A DNA stretch of 5,485 bases from assembly GCF_036703385.1 (NCBI RefSeq), contig NZ_DATNPA010000397.1, forward strand, positions 1 through 5,485. The letters are read 5' to 3'. Positions 4,399 through 5,485 of the stretch are shown here, in pieces. This stretch comes from Allocoleopsis sp036703385 (GTDB lineage Bacteria > Cyanobacteriota > Cyanobacteriia > Cyanobacteriales > Coleofasciculaceae). The notes under the pieces were generated by a model. The model was not told where the DNA came from. It worked only from the letters and a program-made list of their open reading frames with translations, and searched no databases. Position 1 is the stretch's first letter, and each line of letters begins with the position of its first letter. The position numbers and the translations under genes were made by a program.

Positions 4399-5485
4399 AG
4401 TGGCTGACAGAGTCCGGCGTCGGCTCACCATCTTGAAGGTCTCAATGATGTCGCCTTCAGCCCAGTCATTGAACTTATCGAGGCCAACTCCACATTCGTA
4501 GCCCGCGTTCACTTCCTTGGCATCGTCCTTCATCCGCTTCAGGGAATCCAGGATACCTTCATGGACTACTTTGCCACCGCGACGGACTCGGATGTTGCAA
4601 TTACGAACGGCTTTGCCCGTCAGGACATAGCAACCGGCAACCGCACCGCGCCCGACGGGGAAGACGGCTCGCACTTCGACTTGTCCCAGTGGCTCTTCGA
4701 CCATTTCTGGCTCCAAGAGACCTTCCATCGCCGCTTGAATATCATCCAGGAGTTTGTAGATGATGTTGTATTCCCGGACATCAACCCCTTCTTGGTCAGC
4801 AGCGTGTCGAGCACCATGAGCCAGTGTGGTATTGAAGCCGATAATTACAGCTCCACTAGCCGCAGCTAAGTCAACATCTGTCTCGGTGACTTCGCCAGCT
4901 CCTCCCAGCAGAACGCGGATTTGCACTTCATTTTGTGGCAGTTGCTTGAGAGCACCGAGAATGGCTTCGACGGAGCCTTGAACGTCTGCTTTCAAAATTA
5001 AGTTGAGTTCTTTGAGTTCGCCTTCTTGAGCCTGAGCGGAAAGACTATTGAGGGTGACTCGGCGTGACGCCATCACCTGGTGCAGGCGAGATTGCCGCTG
5101 CTCATCAGCCCTGTCGTGTGCGGTCGAACGGGCTTCTTTTTCGCTGGCAAAGACTTCAAACTCGTCCCCAGCAGCGGGCACCTCGTTCAATCCTAGGACT
5201 TCTACGGCAAACGATGGCCCTGCGGCTTCGACGCGTGCCCCTCGGTCGTCAATCATCGCTCGCACCTTACAGAAGACCGAGCCAGCCACGAGGGTATCAC
5301 CGACTCTTAGGGTGCCATTTTGCACCAATAGGGTAGCAACAGGCCCCCTGGTTTTATCCAGGTTAGCTTCGATGACTGTACCTCTGGCGGGTCGATCCGG
5401 ATTGGCTTGGAGGTCTTCGACCTCTGCTACCAACAGAATCATCTCCAGCAACGTATCCAAGTTTTCTTTTTGGATAGCGCTTACA
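4396..5485 (-). CDS. infB: Translation initiation factor IF-2, C-terminal 362 residues, 5' partial
   Basis: IF-2 is a GTPase that places initiator fMet-tRNA on the 30S ribosome and promotes subunit joining in the cytoplasm. The frame is open to the right edge, and the visible protein begins VSAIQKENLDTLLEMILLVAEVEDL, where SA is the end of the G domain (G5 motif). The GTP-binding motifs therefore lie outside the window. Then come the domain II beta-barrel (about visible residues 30-115, ARGTVIEANLDKTRGPVATLLVQ), a charged helix (about 115-155, EKEARSTAHDRADEQRQSR), domain III (about 160-255, LILKADVQGSVEAI and GAGEVTETDVDLAAAS), and the tRNA-binding domain IV (about 270-355). Domain IV carries VGRGAVAGCYVLTGK and KDDAKEVNAGYECGVGL, including the conserved Cys. 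The TTG at 5460 is an internal Leu codon, not a start. All visible domains look intact. Confidence 0.97.
   Translation of the reverse strand, partial: VSAIQKENLDTLLEMILLVAEVEDLQANPDRPARGTVIEANLDKTRGPVATLLVQNGTLRVGDTLVAGSVFCKVRAMIDDRGARVEAAGPSFAVEVLGLNEVPAAGDEFEVFASEKEARSTAHDRADEQRQSRLHQVMASRRVTLNSLSAQAQEGELKELNLILKADVQGSVEAILGALKQLPQNEVQIRVLLGGAGEVTETDVDLAAASGAVIIGFNTTLAHGARHAADQEGVDVREYNIIYKLLDDIQAAMEGLLEPEMVEEPLGQVEVRAVFPVGRGAVAGCYVLTGKAVRNCNIRVRRGGKVVHEGILDSLKRMKDDAKEVNAGYECGVGLDKFNDWAEGDIIETFKMVSRRRTLSAT

Noticed and set aside
5458..5460. TTG as the start of a 354-residue protein
   Set aside because: The preceding in-frame codons read VSAIQKEN, the conserved end of the IF-2 G domain, so the gene continues past the right edge.

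Overview
The window reads as chromosomal DNA from a cyanobacterium. Four perfect copies of the HIP1 octamer GCGATCGC (613, 1104, 1880, 3909) occur in 5.5 kb. Several gene families are typical of or restricted to cyanobacteria: a CHASE2-type cyclase, DUF928, secreted pentapeptide-repeat and DUF1400 proteins, and the low-complexity-tail membrane protein next to infB. The genus cannot be fixed from the sequence, though the gene mix suits a filamentous or otherwise large-genome lineage.

Left half, plus strand (1-3063): four genes run in the same direction. The first is the C-terminal part of a membrane-anchored class III nucleotidyl cyclase, cut by the window edge. The next three, a DUF928 protein, a pentapeptide-repeat protein and a stand-alone DUF1400 protein, each begin with a signal peptide. 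Gaps are 31 bp, 145 bp (43 bp if an upstream start is used) and 77 bp. An operon is plausible for the first two and possible for all four. One protein makes a cytoplasmic second messenger and the others are exported, so the group could be an envelope or sensing cassette; that link is inference.

Right half, minus strand (5485-3091): the 3' two-fifths or so of infB (translation initiation factor IF-2) is followed downstream by a four-helix membrane protein with a Ser/Thr/Ala-rich tail. Between them lies a foldable block of 15-bp repeats (4307-4398). Two AT-rich hairpins (3546-3602) follow the membrane protein and probably end the infB-side transcript. Further left, a 67-residue cyanobacterial hypothetical protein has its own Shine-Dalgarno and converges on the DUF1400 gene with only 27 bp between the stop codons.

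The one stretch over 300 bp without a gene is 3295-3634. It is AT-rich and contains a GC-capped hairpin (3332-3352), an AATTCAAAATTAAAAATT-type repeat, and the two terminator-like hairpins. No tRNA, rRNA, CRISPR array, transposase or phage gene is visible. I see no clearly new system. The points most worth a second look are the repeat block after infB, the missing base-selecting residue in the cyclase, and the secreted cassette beside it.
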